In this document: one piece after another, positions 56,573 to 64,000 of the stretch
Position numbering within the stretch: the first letter of the stretch is position 1
How the letters are laid out: the number at the start of each line of letters is the position of its first letter
Origin: Methylobacterium ajmalii
GTDB taxonomy: Bacteria > Pseudomonadota > Alphaproteobacteria > Rhizobiales > Beijerinckiaceae
Length of the DNA stretch: 64,000 nucleotides
Direction of reading: 5' to 3'
NCBI RefSeq assembly: GCF_016613415.1
Contig: NZ_JACWCT010000072.1
Location: 43,274-107,273, forward strand
Made by a program: the position numbers and the translations under genes
Notes under the pieces: generated by a model
The model's input: only the letters and a program-made list of their open reading frames with translations
Told to the model about the DNA's origin: nothing
Database searches by the model: none

Positions 56573-58243
56573 TCAGGCCGCCCGCACCGTGTCGAGGAAG
56601 CGGGCGACCTCGGCCGAGAGCTGCTCGGACTGGCGCGACAGCTCGGAGGCCGCCGAGAGCACCTGGCTCGCCGCGGCGCCGGTCTCGTCCGCCGCCCGGG
56701 CGACGCCGGAGACGCTCGCCGTCACCTCGCCGGTGCCGGTGGCGGCCTCCGAGACGTTGCGGACGATCTCGCGGGTCGCCGCGCCCTGCTCCTCGACCGC
56801 CGCGGCGATCGCGGTGGCGACGCCCGCGATCTCCTCGATCCGCGCGGTGATGCCGCCGATCGCGCCGACCGCCTGGCCGGTCGAGGCCTGGATCGCCGCG
56901 ATCTGGCCGGTGATCTCCTCGGTCGCCTTGGCGGTCTGGCCGGCGAGTTCCTTCACTTCCGCGGCCACCACCGCGAAGCCGCGGCCGGCCGCACCCGCGC
57001 GGGCGGCCTCGATGGTGGCGTTCAACGCGAGCAGGTTGGTCTGCGCGGCGATCGACGAGATCAGCCCGACCACGTCGCCGATGCGGTGGGTCGCCTCGGT
57101 CAGCGCCTGGACCTGGGCCGCGCTCGCGCCGGCCTCCCGGACTGCGGCCCCGGCGAGCCGGGCCGAGCCGTCGACCTGGCGGCCGATCTCAGACACCGAG
57201 GCGCCGAGCTCTTCCGCCGCCGCCGCCACCATGCCGACATTCGAGGCGGCCTGGGCGGCGGCCGCCGCCGCGCCGCCCGACTGGCCGGCGGTCTCCCGGG
57301 CGGTGACCGTCATGGTCCGGGCGGTCGCCTGCAGCTCGGTGGCGGCGGCCGTGACCGCGCCGACGATGCCGCCGACCGCCCGCTCGAAGGCGTCCGCCAT
57401 CGCGCGGGTCGCCTGCCGGCGCTGCGCCTCGGCGCCGGCCCGGGCGAGCGCCGTCTCCTCCTCCAGCGCCCGGGTGCGGACCAGGTTGTCGCGAAACACC
57501 GCGAGCGCCCCCGCCATGGCGCCGAGCTCGTCCCGGCGGCCGGCGCCCGGGATCGCGGTCGCGGCCTCGCCCTCGGCCAGGCGGCGCATCGCGCCGGTCA
57601 TGCGGCCGAGGGGCCGGACGACGCGCACGAGGCAGAACAGCACCGCCGCGAGCGTGACGAGAACCGACACCGCGAGCATCGCGACGGCGTTGCGGGTGGC
57701 CTCGGCCCGCTCGGTCCGGGCGGCCTCGCCGGCGGCGGTGCCGGCGGCGGCGTTGAGGGCGACGAGCTTGCCGGCGGTGTCGATCGTGGCGCGGTAGGTC
57801 GCGTTCATCGGCCCGCGGAAGTAGGCGTCGATCTCGGCCTGGCTCGGGAGCCCCTTGAGGCGGGCCCAGTCGGCCCGGAAGGCCGCGATCCTGGCGCTCA
57901 GGCTCCCGAAGATCTCCTCCTCGGCCGGCGAGTCGATCAACCCCCGGTAGCGCGCCATCCGCTCGCCCAGTGCCGCGTCCATCTCGGAGAAGCTCTTGGC
58001 GGCGAGCGCCTTCTCGGCCTCGCCGTCGGCGGTGATGAACCGGAACTGCCAGAGCCGGGCCCGCATCACCAGGGCGTTGATCGCGTGCGCCTCGTTGATC
58101 GAGGGCACCGCGTCGTCGGCGAGCGTGGCGATGCGGGCCTCGATCGAGCCGAGCTTCCACAGGGAGAGGCCGCCCTGGGCCAGGGTCAGCAGCAGGAGGA
58201 TCCCGAACAGGCCGGTGAGGCTGCTCTTCAGGGACAGACGCAT
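56573..58243 (-). CDS. methyl-accepting chemotaxis protein
   Basis: A 556-residue transducer. First membrane helix about residues 9-28 ([20 protein letters not shown]), a periplasmic four-helix-bundle (4HB_MCP-like) of about 155 residues, second helix near 188-208 ([21 protein letters not shown]), HAMP domain from [20 protein letters not shown], then the long cytoplasmic signalling helix with the conserved tip [44 protein letters not shown]. There is no C-terminal CheR-binding pentapeptide. Ligand unknown. Chemotaxis genes are not in the window. Confidence 0.93.
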   Translation of the reverse strand: MRLSLKSSLTGLFGILLLLTLAQGGLSLWKLGSIEARIATLADDAVPSINEAHAINALVMRARLWQFRFITADGEAEKALAAKSFSEMDAALGERMARYRGLIDSPAEEEIFGSLSARIAAFRADWARLKGLPSQAEIDAYFRGPMNATYRATIDTAGKLVALNAAAGTAAGEAARTERAEATRNAVAMLAVSVLVTLAAVLFCLVRVVRPLGRMTGAMRRLAEGEAATAIPGAGRRDELGAMAGALAVFRDNLVRTRALEEETALARAGAEAQRRQATRAMADAFERAVGGIVGAVTAAATELQATARTMTVTARETAGQSGGAAAAAAQAASNVGMVAAAAEELGASVSEIGRQVDGSARLAGAAVREAGASAAQVQALTEATHRIGDVVGLISSIAAQTNLLALNATIEAARAGAAGRGFAVVAAEVKELAGQTAKATEEITGQIAAIQASTGQAVGAIGGITARIEEIAGVATAIAAAVEEQGAATREIVRNVSEAATGTGEVTASVSGVARAADETGAAASQVLSAASELSRQSEQLSAEVARFLDTVRAA

Positions 58244-58633
58244 GGGACAAGCCGTGGGTGAGCGATCGTCGGACCGCGCTCTTGTCGCGCCGGCATCGCT
58301 AAAATTTTATTAATGCATCGCAACGCCAAAATGAAGTCACATAGCCGATGGGACGAAGACGAGATCAATTCTTTCTCGCTTGATAGTGCCCGACCCGGGC
58401 CGATGACGAAACGGAACGCGACGGACCCGCGCCAGCAACGCCGCACGGCCGGGCGCCTTTCTCTCGGTGAGGCGCGGGCGCCCGGCCCGGCCGCCGCCGC
58501 GGCGCCGCTCCTTCCGACCTTTCGCCAGTGGATTTCCGCCCCCGTCCCGTGCGACCCCGAGGGACCCGGCGGGACGGCGGAGCCCCGCGCGCCCGGCCGC
58601 GGCCCCCAAAGACGTCCACCGGGAGCGACGCCG
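58244..58633. other. 390-bp intergenic region between mcp and the MaoC gene
   Basis: Divergent promoters must lie here. The 58300-58380 part is notably AT-rich (CTAAAATTTTATTAATGC), a likely promoter patch for the chemoreceptor, but no -35/-10 pair has correct spacing. The rest is GC-rich and empty. Confidence 0.45.
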
Positions 58634-59095
58634 ATGATGCCCGAACTGCGCGTGCTGTACTTCGAGGACCTGAGCGTCGGGCTGTCCGAGACGCTGTCGA
58701 AGACCATCGCGACCTCCGACGTGGTCGGCTTTGCCGAGATCACCGGCGACCGCAACCCGATCCACCTCTCCGAGCACTTCGCCGCCCGCACCCCGTTCGG
58801 CACCCGCATCGCCCACGGCCTCTACACCGCCGGGCTGATCTCGGCGGTGCTCGGCACCCGCCTGCCCGGCCCGGGCGCGATCTACATCAGCCAGAGCCTC
58901 AACTTCCGCGCGCCGGTGCGCATCGGCGACACGGTGGACGTCACCGTCGAGGTGGCCGAGCTGGTGCCGGAGCGCCGCCGCGCCCGCCTGACCTGCACCT
59001 GCGCGGTCAACGGCGAGACGGTGCTGGACGGCGAGGCCCTGGTGAAGGTACCGACCCGGGCCGAGGCCGACCCGCTCGCCGCCCGCAAGGGCTGA
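58634..59095 (+). CDS. MaoC-like (R)-specific enoyl-CoA hydratase
   Basis: A 153-residue hot-dog-fold hydratase. The catalytic Asp/His are in AEITGDRNPIHLSEHFA (D-x4-H), followed by FGTRIAHGLYTAGLISAVLGTRLPGPGAIYISQSLNFRAPVRIGDTV, typical for PhaJ/MaoC. Converts enoyl-CoA to (R)-3-hydroxyacyl-CoA, maybe for polyhydroxyalkanoate supply. ATG 58634 (GGGAG 8 bases upstream), or the next ATG at 58637. The SpoU methyltransferase gene follows after 28 bp. Confidence 0.92.
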   Translation: MMPELRVLYFEDLSVGLSETLSKTIATSDVVGFAEITGDRNPIHLSEHFAARTPFGTRIAHGLYTAGLISAVLGTRLPGPGAIYISQSLNFRAPVRIGDTVDVTVEVAELVPERRRARLTCTCAVNGETVLDGEALVKVPTRAEADPLAARKG

Positions 59096-59123
59096 TCCCC
59101 AAAAGGGCCAGAACCCGGACCGC

Positions 59124-59930
59124 ATGACGCCGATCCCCGTCGACGACCCCGCCGACCCGCGCCTGTCCGCCTACACGCAGATGCGCGAGCGCGACCTCGT
59201 CGGGCGCGAGGGCCGGTTCATCGCCGAGGGCGAGGTGGTGCTGCGGGTGCTGCTCTCGGGCGCCGCCCGGTTCCGGGTCGAGTCGGTGCTCGTCTCGCCC
59301 GAGCGGCTGCCCGGGCTGGCGCCGGCGCTCGCCGGCCTCGACGCGCCCGTCTACGTCGCCGCGAAACCCGTGATGGGCGCGGTGGCGGGCTTCCCGATCC
59401 ATCGCGGCGTCCTGGCGGTGGGCCTGCGCGGGCCGGAACCCGACCCCGACGCCCTGGTGCCGGCGGGCCCGGCCCTGCTCGTCGGCCTCGTGGGTCTTGC
59501 CAACCACGACAATGTCGGCGGGCTGTTTCGCAACGCCGCCGCCTTCGGGGCCGACGCGGTGCTGCTCGATGCGGAAACCTGCGACCCGCTCTACCGCAAG
59601 GCGATCCGCGTCTCGGCCGGCACGAGCCTGACCGTCCCCTTCGCGCGGCTGCCCACCGGCGACGCCCTCCTCGCTCTGTGCGAGCGCCACCGGCTCACGC
59701 CCCTCGCCCTGTCGCCGCGGGGCGAGGATATCGGGCGCTTGCCGCCCCTGCCCCGGGCGCTCCTCCTGCTCGGCACCGAGGGCCCCGGCCTGCCCGAGGC
59801 GCTGATGGCCCGCGCCCGCCGGGTGGCGATCCCGATGGCGCCGGGGGTCGATTCGCTCAACGTGGCGGTGGCGGGGGCGGTGGCGTTGCACCGGTTGGGC
59901 GGGGGGCGGCTGGCAGGCATGCAGAGTTGA
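59124..59930 (+). CDS. TrmH/SpoU family RNA 2'-O-methyltransferase
   Basis: A 268-residue SPOUT methyltransferase. The N-terminal substrate-binding part (residues 1-105, RLSAYTQMRERDLVGREGRFIAEGEVVLRVLL) precedes the SPOUT knot: motif 1 GLANHDNVGGLFRNAAAFGADAVLL, motif 2 LGTEGPGLPEALM and motif 3 IPMAPGVDSLNVAVAGAVALH. It methylates ribose on tRNA or rRNA; which nucleotide cannot be said. ATG 59124 lacks a strong ribosome binding site but is 28 bp behind maoC. Confidence 0.92.
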   Translation: MTPIPVDDPADPRLSAYTQMRERDLVGREGRFIAEGEVVLRVLLSGAARFRVESVLVSPERLPGLAPALAGLDAPVYVAAKPVMGAVAGFPIHRGVLAVGLRGPEPDPDALVPAGPALLVGLVGLANHDNVGGLFRNAAAFGADAVLLDAETCDPLYRKAIRVSAGTSLTVPFARLPTGDALLALCERHRLTPLALSPRGEDIGRLPPLPRALLLLGTEGPGLPEALMARARRVAIPMAPGVDSLNVAVAGAVALHRLGGGRLAGMQS

Positions 59931-60065
59931 GATCGACGCTTTCCTTGATCTCATCCGCTGGAGCATGTTTCGACGAACGATATGCCGGATCATCGTACGG
60001 CTATGCGCTGGCAACATATCCTATCAGAGCCTGTTTAATTGTGAGAGTGGATCCAGAACCCTCCA

Positions 60066-60207
60066 TTGTCATCCTGGGGACCGGCGTAGCCGGGAACCCG
60101 GGATCCATAATCGCCGACGAAGCAGGAAGAGACGGAACGCTGATCGCCTGATCCTCCACCGCCAGCGGTTATGGATCCCGGATTCCGCTGCGCGGCCCCA
60201 GGATGAC
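60066..60207. repeat. ~140-bp inverted-repeat element, copy 2
   Basis: GTCATCCTGGGGACCGG at the left and GCGGCCCCAGGATGAC at the right bound arms that share ACCCGGGATCCATAATCGCC and GCGGTTATGGATCCCGG with copy 1 at 39146-39284; the centre is unrelated. The paired change (CCTGG left, CCAGG right) keeps the stem intact, a sign of selection on the hairpin or of a mobile structure. Confidence 0.75.
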
Positions 60208-60402
60208 GCAGCGAAGCGGCGATGTCGGCACCAGATCGACAGGGCGAGTCGATCGAACAGGGTATCATAGATCTCGTTTCAGATGCGATCTATCGCTATA
60301 TTATATCAAGACCCGATCGAACTGCAACCTGATGCTACTCTATGTATTTGGATTTGCCAATTTTCCTATCGATGGGCCGGTTCTCACTTCTTCGGAAAAT
60401 TC
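60208..60402. other. AT-rich stretch next to the repeat and the toxin gene
   Basis: About 195 bases of much lower GC than anywhere else in the window (for example CTATATTATATCAAG and TCTATGTATTTGG), downstream of the Doc stop codon. No gene, RNA or promoter with correct spacing is identified. The composition suggests foreign or recently arrived DNA. Confidence 0.5.
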
Positions 60403-60825
60403 CTATTCTGCAGCGGGGCCGACATAGCGATCCAGGACAGCCTCCAGATCTTGCGGGGCGATCTCGTCCGCGACGGCCGCCGTGATGATCTCGCCGAATG
60501 CCGCCCGGTCGGGCAGGCCGAGGTCGTAGCCGTTCGCTCGCAGAAACAGACCCATGGCGAAGAAGGCCGTGCGTTTATTGCCTTGCGCAAAGGCATGGGC
60601 TTTTGCGACTGCCATCAGCAACGACACGGCCAGGGCGAGGATGTCGTCCACCCCGTCGTAGAGCATCGCATTCAGCGGGCGTGCGAGCGCGCCGTCGAGC
60701 TTACCCCGATCGAGGACGACGAACGGCTCGCCGGTCGCAGCGACCTCTCGGGCATTGATCGCGATAATCTCGTCGGCCGTGAGCCACCGAAGCTCATCCG
60801 GCGGCTCACTCGGCGAGCTTGGCAC
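60403..60825 (-). CDS. doc: Doc/Fic-family toxin
   Basis: A 140-residue death-on-curing type toxin. The Fic loop HAFAQGNKRTAF (His77 to Phe88) matches HxFx(D/E)(A/G)NKR, but the usual acidic metal ligand is Gln81. Family members phosphorylate EF-Tu (Doc) or AMPylate targets. The GTG start overlaps the end of the upstream antitoxin gene by 20 bases, and the frame order antitoxin-toxin is normal. It lies beside the AT-rich stretch, a typical mobile setting. Confidence 0.87.
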   Translation of the reverse strand: MPSSPSEPPDELRWLTADEIIAINAREVAATGEPFVVLDRGKLDGALARPLNAMLYDGVDDILALAVSLLMAVAKAHAFAQGNKRTAFFAMGLFLRANGYDLGLPDRAAFGEIITAAVADEIAPQDLEAVLDRYVGPAAE

Positions 60826-61000
60826 GGATCTTCGGATAGCGGGCGATCAGTTCACGATGCACGTCGGCGACGTCGATGCGCTCGGCCGGCGGATGGGCCT
60901 TGCGGGGACGACGCGCGCGGGCCGTTGTCCCCACCGCCTCGCGCAGGTCGGCACGATCCGGCTCGGCCGACGGATTATCCCGATGCTCGGAGCGCTCCAT
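60806..61000 (-). CDS. antitoxin partner of Doc (Phd-like, short)
   Basis: A 64-residue acidic/basic protein: MERSEHRDNPSAEPDRADLREAVG at the start, a basic middle (TTARARRPRKAHPP) and IDVADVHRELIARYPKIRAKLAE at the end, where the last helix would fill the toxin groove. AGGA lies before the ATG; a start at 61036 is possible. It has no clear Phd DNA-binding domain, so the match is by position and C-terminal pattern. Confidence 0.7.
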   Translation of the reverse strand: MERSEHRDNPSAEPDRADLREAVGTTARARRPRKAHPPAERIDVADVHRELIARYPKIRAKLAE

Positions 61001-61165
61001 GATCGGTCCTGCTGATCCCTCTCGGCCCTCGGACATGGGCCTTGGCGGACCGCTCGTCAACGCCCCGCCACACCCCGGCAAAAAACCCCGTCTGACCCCG
61101 CCGCGACAATGCGCAACCATTGCCGACTCACCGTCGCGCACCACAACTAGGCCGTACGCACGGAC

Positions 61166-62767
61166 ATGCGTTTCGGTCTGGCAGGAGGTGGAGCGTTGTT
61201 GCAGCCGCGGGATGGGTACCGCACCCTGTCGGGGCAGCGGGCGGTGGTGGTCGGGGCGGGGCCGGGCGGCCTCGCGGTGGCGCTGATGCTCGCGCGCGAC
61301 GGCGTGCAGGTGACGGTGATCGAGAAGGAGGAGTGCGTCGGCGGGCGCACCCGCACGGTGACCGCGCCGGGCGGCTACAAGTTCGACATCGGGCCGACCT
61401 TCTTCCTCTATCCGCGCATCCTGGCCGACATCTTCGAATCCTGCGGCGAGCGGCTGGAGGACCACCTCACCCTCGAGCGGCTCGATCCGCAATACCACCT
61501 CGTCTTCGAGGGCGGCGGCGAGATCAAGGCGACGCCGGACGTGGAGCGGCTCGAGGCCGAGATCGCCCGCATCGCGCCCGACGACGCCAAGAACGTGCGC
61601 CGCTTCCTCGAGGACAACCGCCACAAGCTCGCGGCCTTCATCCCGGTGCTGCAGCAGGCCTGCGACTCGCTTCGCAGCTTCGCCTCGCCGGCGATGCTGG
61701 CAGCCCTGCCGCTGCTGCGCCCGCACGCCACCGTCGACCGCGACCTGGCGCGCTACTTCAAGGACCCGCGGGTCCGCCTCGCCTTCTCGTTCCAGACCAA
61801 GTACCTCGGGATGTCGCCGTTCCGTTGCCCGAGCCTGTTCACCATCCTGAGCTTCCTCGAATACGAGCACGGGGTCTACCACCCGGTGGGCGGCTGCGGC
61901 GCGGTGTCGGAAGCGATGGCCGGCCTCGCCCGCCGCATGGGCGTCGAGATCAAGCTCGGCACGAGCGTCGACCGGGTGCTGTTCGAGGGCAAGCGCGCCG
62001 TCGGGGTCGAGGCCGGGGGCGAGCGCATCGCCGCCGACGCGGTCGTCATCAACGGCGACTTCGCCAAGGTCGTGCCCGAGCTTGTCCCCGAGGCGCGCCG
62101 GCCGCGCTGGCGCGACGCCAAGGTGGCGAAGGCCCGCCTCTCCTGCTCGACCTACATGCTCTATCTCGGCATCGAGGGTCCGATGCCGGAGAGCCTCGGC
62201 CACCACACCATCCTGCTGTCGGAGGATTACGCCCGCAACATCCGCGAGGTCTCCGACGGGGTGCTGCCGATGCAGCCCTCGGTCTACGTCCAGCACGCCG
62301 GCTACACCGACGGCGGCATGGCGCCCCCGGGGCATACCAGCCTCTACGTGCTGGTGCCGGTTCCGAACCTGCGCGCCGGGATCGACTGGGCGAGCGTCGG
62401 CCCGTCCTACCGGGCGCTGGTGCTCAAGCGGCTGGAGAAGCTCGGGCTCACCGACATCGAATCCCGCATCCGCTACGAGCGCGTGGTCGACCCGACCCAG
62501 TGGCGCGACGAGTTCGACGTGTACGAGGGCGCGACCTTCAACCTGTCGCACGACCTCCTGCAGATGCTCTACTTCCGGCCCCACAACCGCTTCGGGCCCG
62601 GGCTCTACCTCGTGGGCGGCGGCACCCATCCGGGCTCCGGCCTGCCGGTGATCTACGAGGGCGCCCGCATCACCGCCCGGCTGATGGCCGAGGACCTGGC
62701 GCTCGGGACGGTGCCGGCCCGCGGCCTGCCGCTCGCGACCGCCCCGAGCCTCGGGGAGGCCTCGTGA
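61166..62767 (+). CDS. phytoene/squalene desaturase-type FAD oxidoreductase
   Basis: A 533-residue carotenoid desaturase of the CrtI/CrtN family. FAD site AVVVGAGPGGLAVALMLARDGVQVTVIEKEECVGGRTRTV (residues 26-65) and the C-terminal LYLVGGGTHPGSGLPVIYEGARITARLMAEDL. Methylobacterium makes C30 carotenoids from squalene or diapophytoene, so it may be CrtN, but sequence alone does not separate CrtN from CrtI. It lies upstream of a DUF2141 gene that overlaps its stop. ATG 61166 precedes the FAD motif by about 25 residues; the end is rich in Ala/Pro. Confidence 0.9.
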   Translation: MRFGLAGGGALLQPRDGYRTLSGQRAVVVGAGPGGLAVALMLARDGVQVTVIEKEECVGGRTRTVTAPGGYKFDIGPTFFLYPRILADIFESCGERLEDHLTLERLDPQYHLVFEGGGEIKATPDVERLEAEIARIAPDDAKNVRRFLEDNRHKLAAFIPVLQQACDSLRSFASPAMLAALPLLRPHATVDRDLARYFKDPRVRLAFSFQTKYLGMSPFRCPSLFTILSFLEYEHGVYHPVGGCGAVSEAMAGLARRMGVEIKLGTSVDRVLFEGKRAVGVEAGGERIAADAVVINGDFAKVVPELVPEARRPRWRDAKVAKARLSCSTYMLYLGIEGPMPESLGHHTILLSEDYARNIREVSDGVLPMQPSVYVQHAGYTDGGMAPPGHTSLYVLVPVPNLRAGIDWASVGPSYRALVLKRLEKLGLTDIESRIRYERVVDPTQWRDEFDVYEGATFNLSHDLLQMLYFRPHNRFGPGLYLVGGGTHPGSGLPVIYEGARITARLMAEDLALGTVPARGLPLATAPSLGEAS

Positions 62768-63186
62768 GGGGCCCCCTCGCGCTGGTAGCGCTTCTGGCCC
62801 TGGCGGGTCCGGCGTCGGCCGCCGACCTCGCGATCGAGGTCGACGGGGTCGAGCCCGGCGCCGGCCGGGTCTTCGTCGCGCTCTGCACCGGGTCGCTCGC
62901 CGAGGAGGCCTGCCGCATCGGCCAGAACGGGCCGGCCTCGGGCCCGAGCCTGCGCTTCGGCTTCACCGACGTGCCGCCGGGCAGCTACGCGGTGGCGGCG
63001 TTCCAGGACCTCGACGGCGATGGGCGCCTCGGCCGCACGCCCCTCGGCCTGCCGACCGAGCCCTACGGCTTCTCGAACGGCGCCGGCCGGCGCGGCCGCC
63101 CGGATTTTGCCGCCGCCGCCTTCCGCCTCGGCGAGCCGGGCGCATCGCTGCGGGTGCGGCTCACCCGCGCCCTGCCGGCCCGGTAG
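62764..63186 (+). CDS. secreted DUF2141 protein
   Basis: A 140-residue precursor with a signal peptide (LALVALLALAGPASA) and a DUF2141 domain: DLAIEVDGVEPGAGRVFVALCTGSLAEEACRIGQNG, SLRFGFTDVPPGSYAVAAFQDLDGDGRLGRTPLGLPTEPYGFSNGA. A beta-sandwich of unknown role, often next to carotenoid genes. GTG start overlaps the stop of the desaturase gene (GTGA), indicating coupled translation and a joint pathway. Confidence 0.88.
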   Translation: MRGPLALVALLALAGPASAADLAIEVDGVEPGAGRVFVALCTGSLAEEACRIGQNGPASGPSLRFGFTDVPPGSYAVAAFQDLDGDGRLGRTPLGLPTEPYGFSNGAGRRGRPDFAAAAFRLGEPGASLRVRLTRALPAR

Positions 63187-63264
63187 GTCCTGTCCAGGGT
63201 GGGTCCTCCTGCGCACCGGCGTCCCTCCCCGGGAATGCCGCAAAGCTCTGCTGTGGTCGGGACC

Positions 63265-64000
63265 ATGACACCCGATCCGGCGGCGACCGTCCGCGACCTC
63301 GCCTTCTCGTATCGCAACCGGCGCGTCCTCGATCGCGTCGACCTCGTGTTCGCGCGCGGCGAGACAGTGGCGTTGCTCGGCCCCAACGGCGCCGGCAAGA
63401 CCTCGCTGATGCGCCTCCTCGCCGGCCGCCTCGTGCCGGAGCGCGGCAGCGTGCGGGTGGCCGGCGGCGATCCGGGGCGCTCCTCCGCGGTGCGGCGCGC
63501 CATCGCCTGGGTGCCGCAGGAGATCGCCCTCTACCCGCGCCTCACCGTGCGGGAGAACCTCGAGGTCTTCGCCCGCCTCCTGGGACTGCCCCGGGCGGCG
63601 CGGGCGCCGGCGGTGGCCCGGGCGCTGACGCGGACCGGCCTCGACGACGTCGCCTCACGCCTCGTCGGCGTGCTCTCCGGCGGCTACCAGCGCCGGGCCA
63701 ACATCGCGGCGGCGCTCCTCGGCGAGCCCGCCCTCGTCCTCCTCGACGAGCCGACGCAGGGCGTCGACCAGGCCGCCCGGGCGGCGATCCACGCGGTGCT
63801 CGAGCGCCTGCCGGAGACCGGCACCGCGCTGCTCGTCGCCACCCACGACTTCGCCGAGGCCGAGCGCCTCGCCGGGCGGGTCCTGGTGCTCCAGGACGGG
63901 CGCATCCGCCTCGACGGGCGCCTCGCCGACCTGCTCGCGCGCCTGCGCGCCGGCCCGCCCGAGCACGAGGTGGCGCTGGCCGAGGCAGCGGGCCCGGCGG
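63265..64000 (+). CDS. ABC transporter ATP-binding protein (incomplete at the window end)
   Basis: The first 245 codons of an ATPase, cut off by the window end. Walker A ALLGPNGAGKTS (about 36-47), signature LSGGYQRRANIAAALLGEPALVLLDEPTQG (signature and Walker B), Q-loop WVPQEIALYPRLT, H-loop VATHDFAEAERLAG. It resembles CcmA/DrrA-type exporters. The start ATG 63265 lacks a strong ribosome binding site; the gene lies 78 bp beyond DUF2141, so it may belong to the same operon. Export of a lipid or pigment is conceivable. Confidence 0.88.
   Translation, partial: MTPDPAATVRDLAFSYRNRRVLDRVDLVFARGETVALLGPNGAGKTSLMRLLAGRLVPERGSVRVAGGDPGRSSAVRRAIAWVPQEIALYPRLTVRENLEVFARLLGLPRAARAPAVARALTRTGLDDVASRLVGVLSGGYQRRANIAAALLGEPALVLLDEPTQGVDQAARAAIHAVLERLPETGTALLVATHDFAEAERLAGRVLVLQDGRIRLDGRLADLLARLRAGPPEHEVALAEAAGPA

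Overview
The window is chromosomal DNA from a very GC-rich alphaproteobacterium. The order Rhizobiales, and most probably Methylobacterium or a close relative, fits best. Reasons: third codon positions are almost always G or C; the pyruvate dehydrogenase genes have a lipoyl domain fused to E1-beta and follow ftsB, as in rhizobia; there is a DUF6894 protein, a HWE histidine kinase, a CrtN/CrtI-type carotenoid desaturase and an MmgR-like small RNA. The genus is inferred, not proven. Nearly all genes are ordinary chromosomal genes on both strands. I see no tRNA, rRNA, CRISPR array, intact insertion sequence or prophage.

Layout. 1-1.8 kb: a minus-strand operon of membrane protein, winged-helix regulator and polyprenyl diphosphate synthase, with ACTTTGCA-type operator palindromes at both ends. 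1.9-9.2 kb: single metabolic genes (M20 amidohydrolase, nitronate monooxygenase, GNAT, serine hydrolase, DUF2189, VOC, metallo-hydrolase, aldo/keto reductase). 9.6-13 kb: gyrB overlapping a purC-like gene, then an MmgR-type sRNA. 13.4-14.7 kb: small membrane and secreted proteins. 14.8-25.5 kb: central metabolism on the minus strand (eno, ftsB, pdhA, pdhB, pdhC, lpdA). An AraC/EamA pair separates eno from ftsB, and two nuclease-fold genes (DUF559, Uma2) sit inside the pdh operon. 25.7-29.6 kb: queF, a Gly/Tyr-rich secreted protein, MFS exporter, kdsA and YdcZ.

30.4-33 kb holds a KaiC-like double-domain ATPase overlapping a HWE histidine kinase, a probable signalling pair without KaiA or KaiB nearby. 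33-39 kb: HAD phosphatase, a disordered protein, a sirtuin, AsmA and a two-subunit 3-oxoacid CoA-transferase. 39.3-43.5 kb: a Ugp-like ABC importer lacking its ATPase, followed by a metallophosphodiesterase. 44-47.3 kb: a cytochrome P450, a small membrane protein carrying a stand-alone sigma-70 region 1.1 domain, and a YbdK ligase. 47.5-51.3 kb: ParE remnant, cupin, metallo-hydrolase, tatD and metG, with a 27-bp minisatellite at the metG/tatD junction. 51.4-59.9 kb: GH15 hydrolase, NsrR-like regulator, cation transporter, Tat-exported alpha/beta hydrolase, chemoreceptor, MaoC hydratase and SpoU methyltransferase. 60-61 kb: an AT-rich island with a Phd/Doc-like pair beside a repeat element. 61.2-64 kb: carotenoid desaturase, DUF2141 protein and an ABC ATPase cut off by the window end.

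Two copies of a ~140-bp inverted-repeat element (39.1 and 60.1 kb) are the only dispersed repeats recognised. The observations most worth following are the regulator-polyprenyl synthase operon with its palindromes, the KaiC/HWE pair, and the membrane-anchored sigma 1.1 protein.
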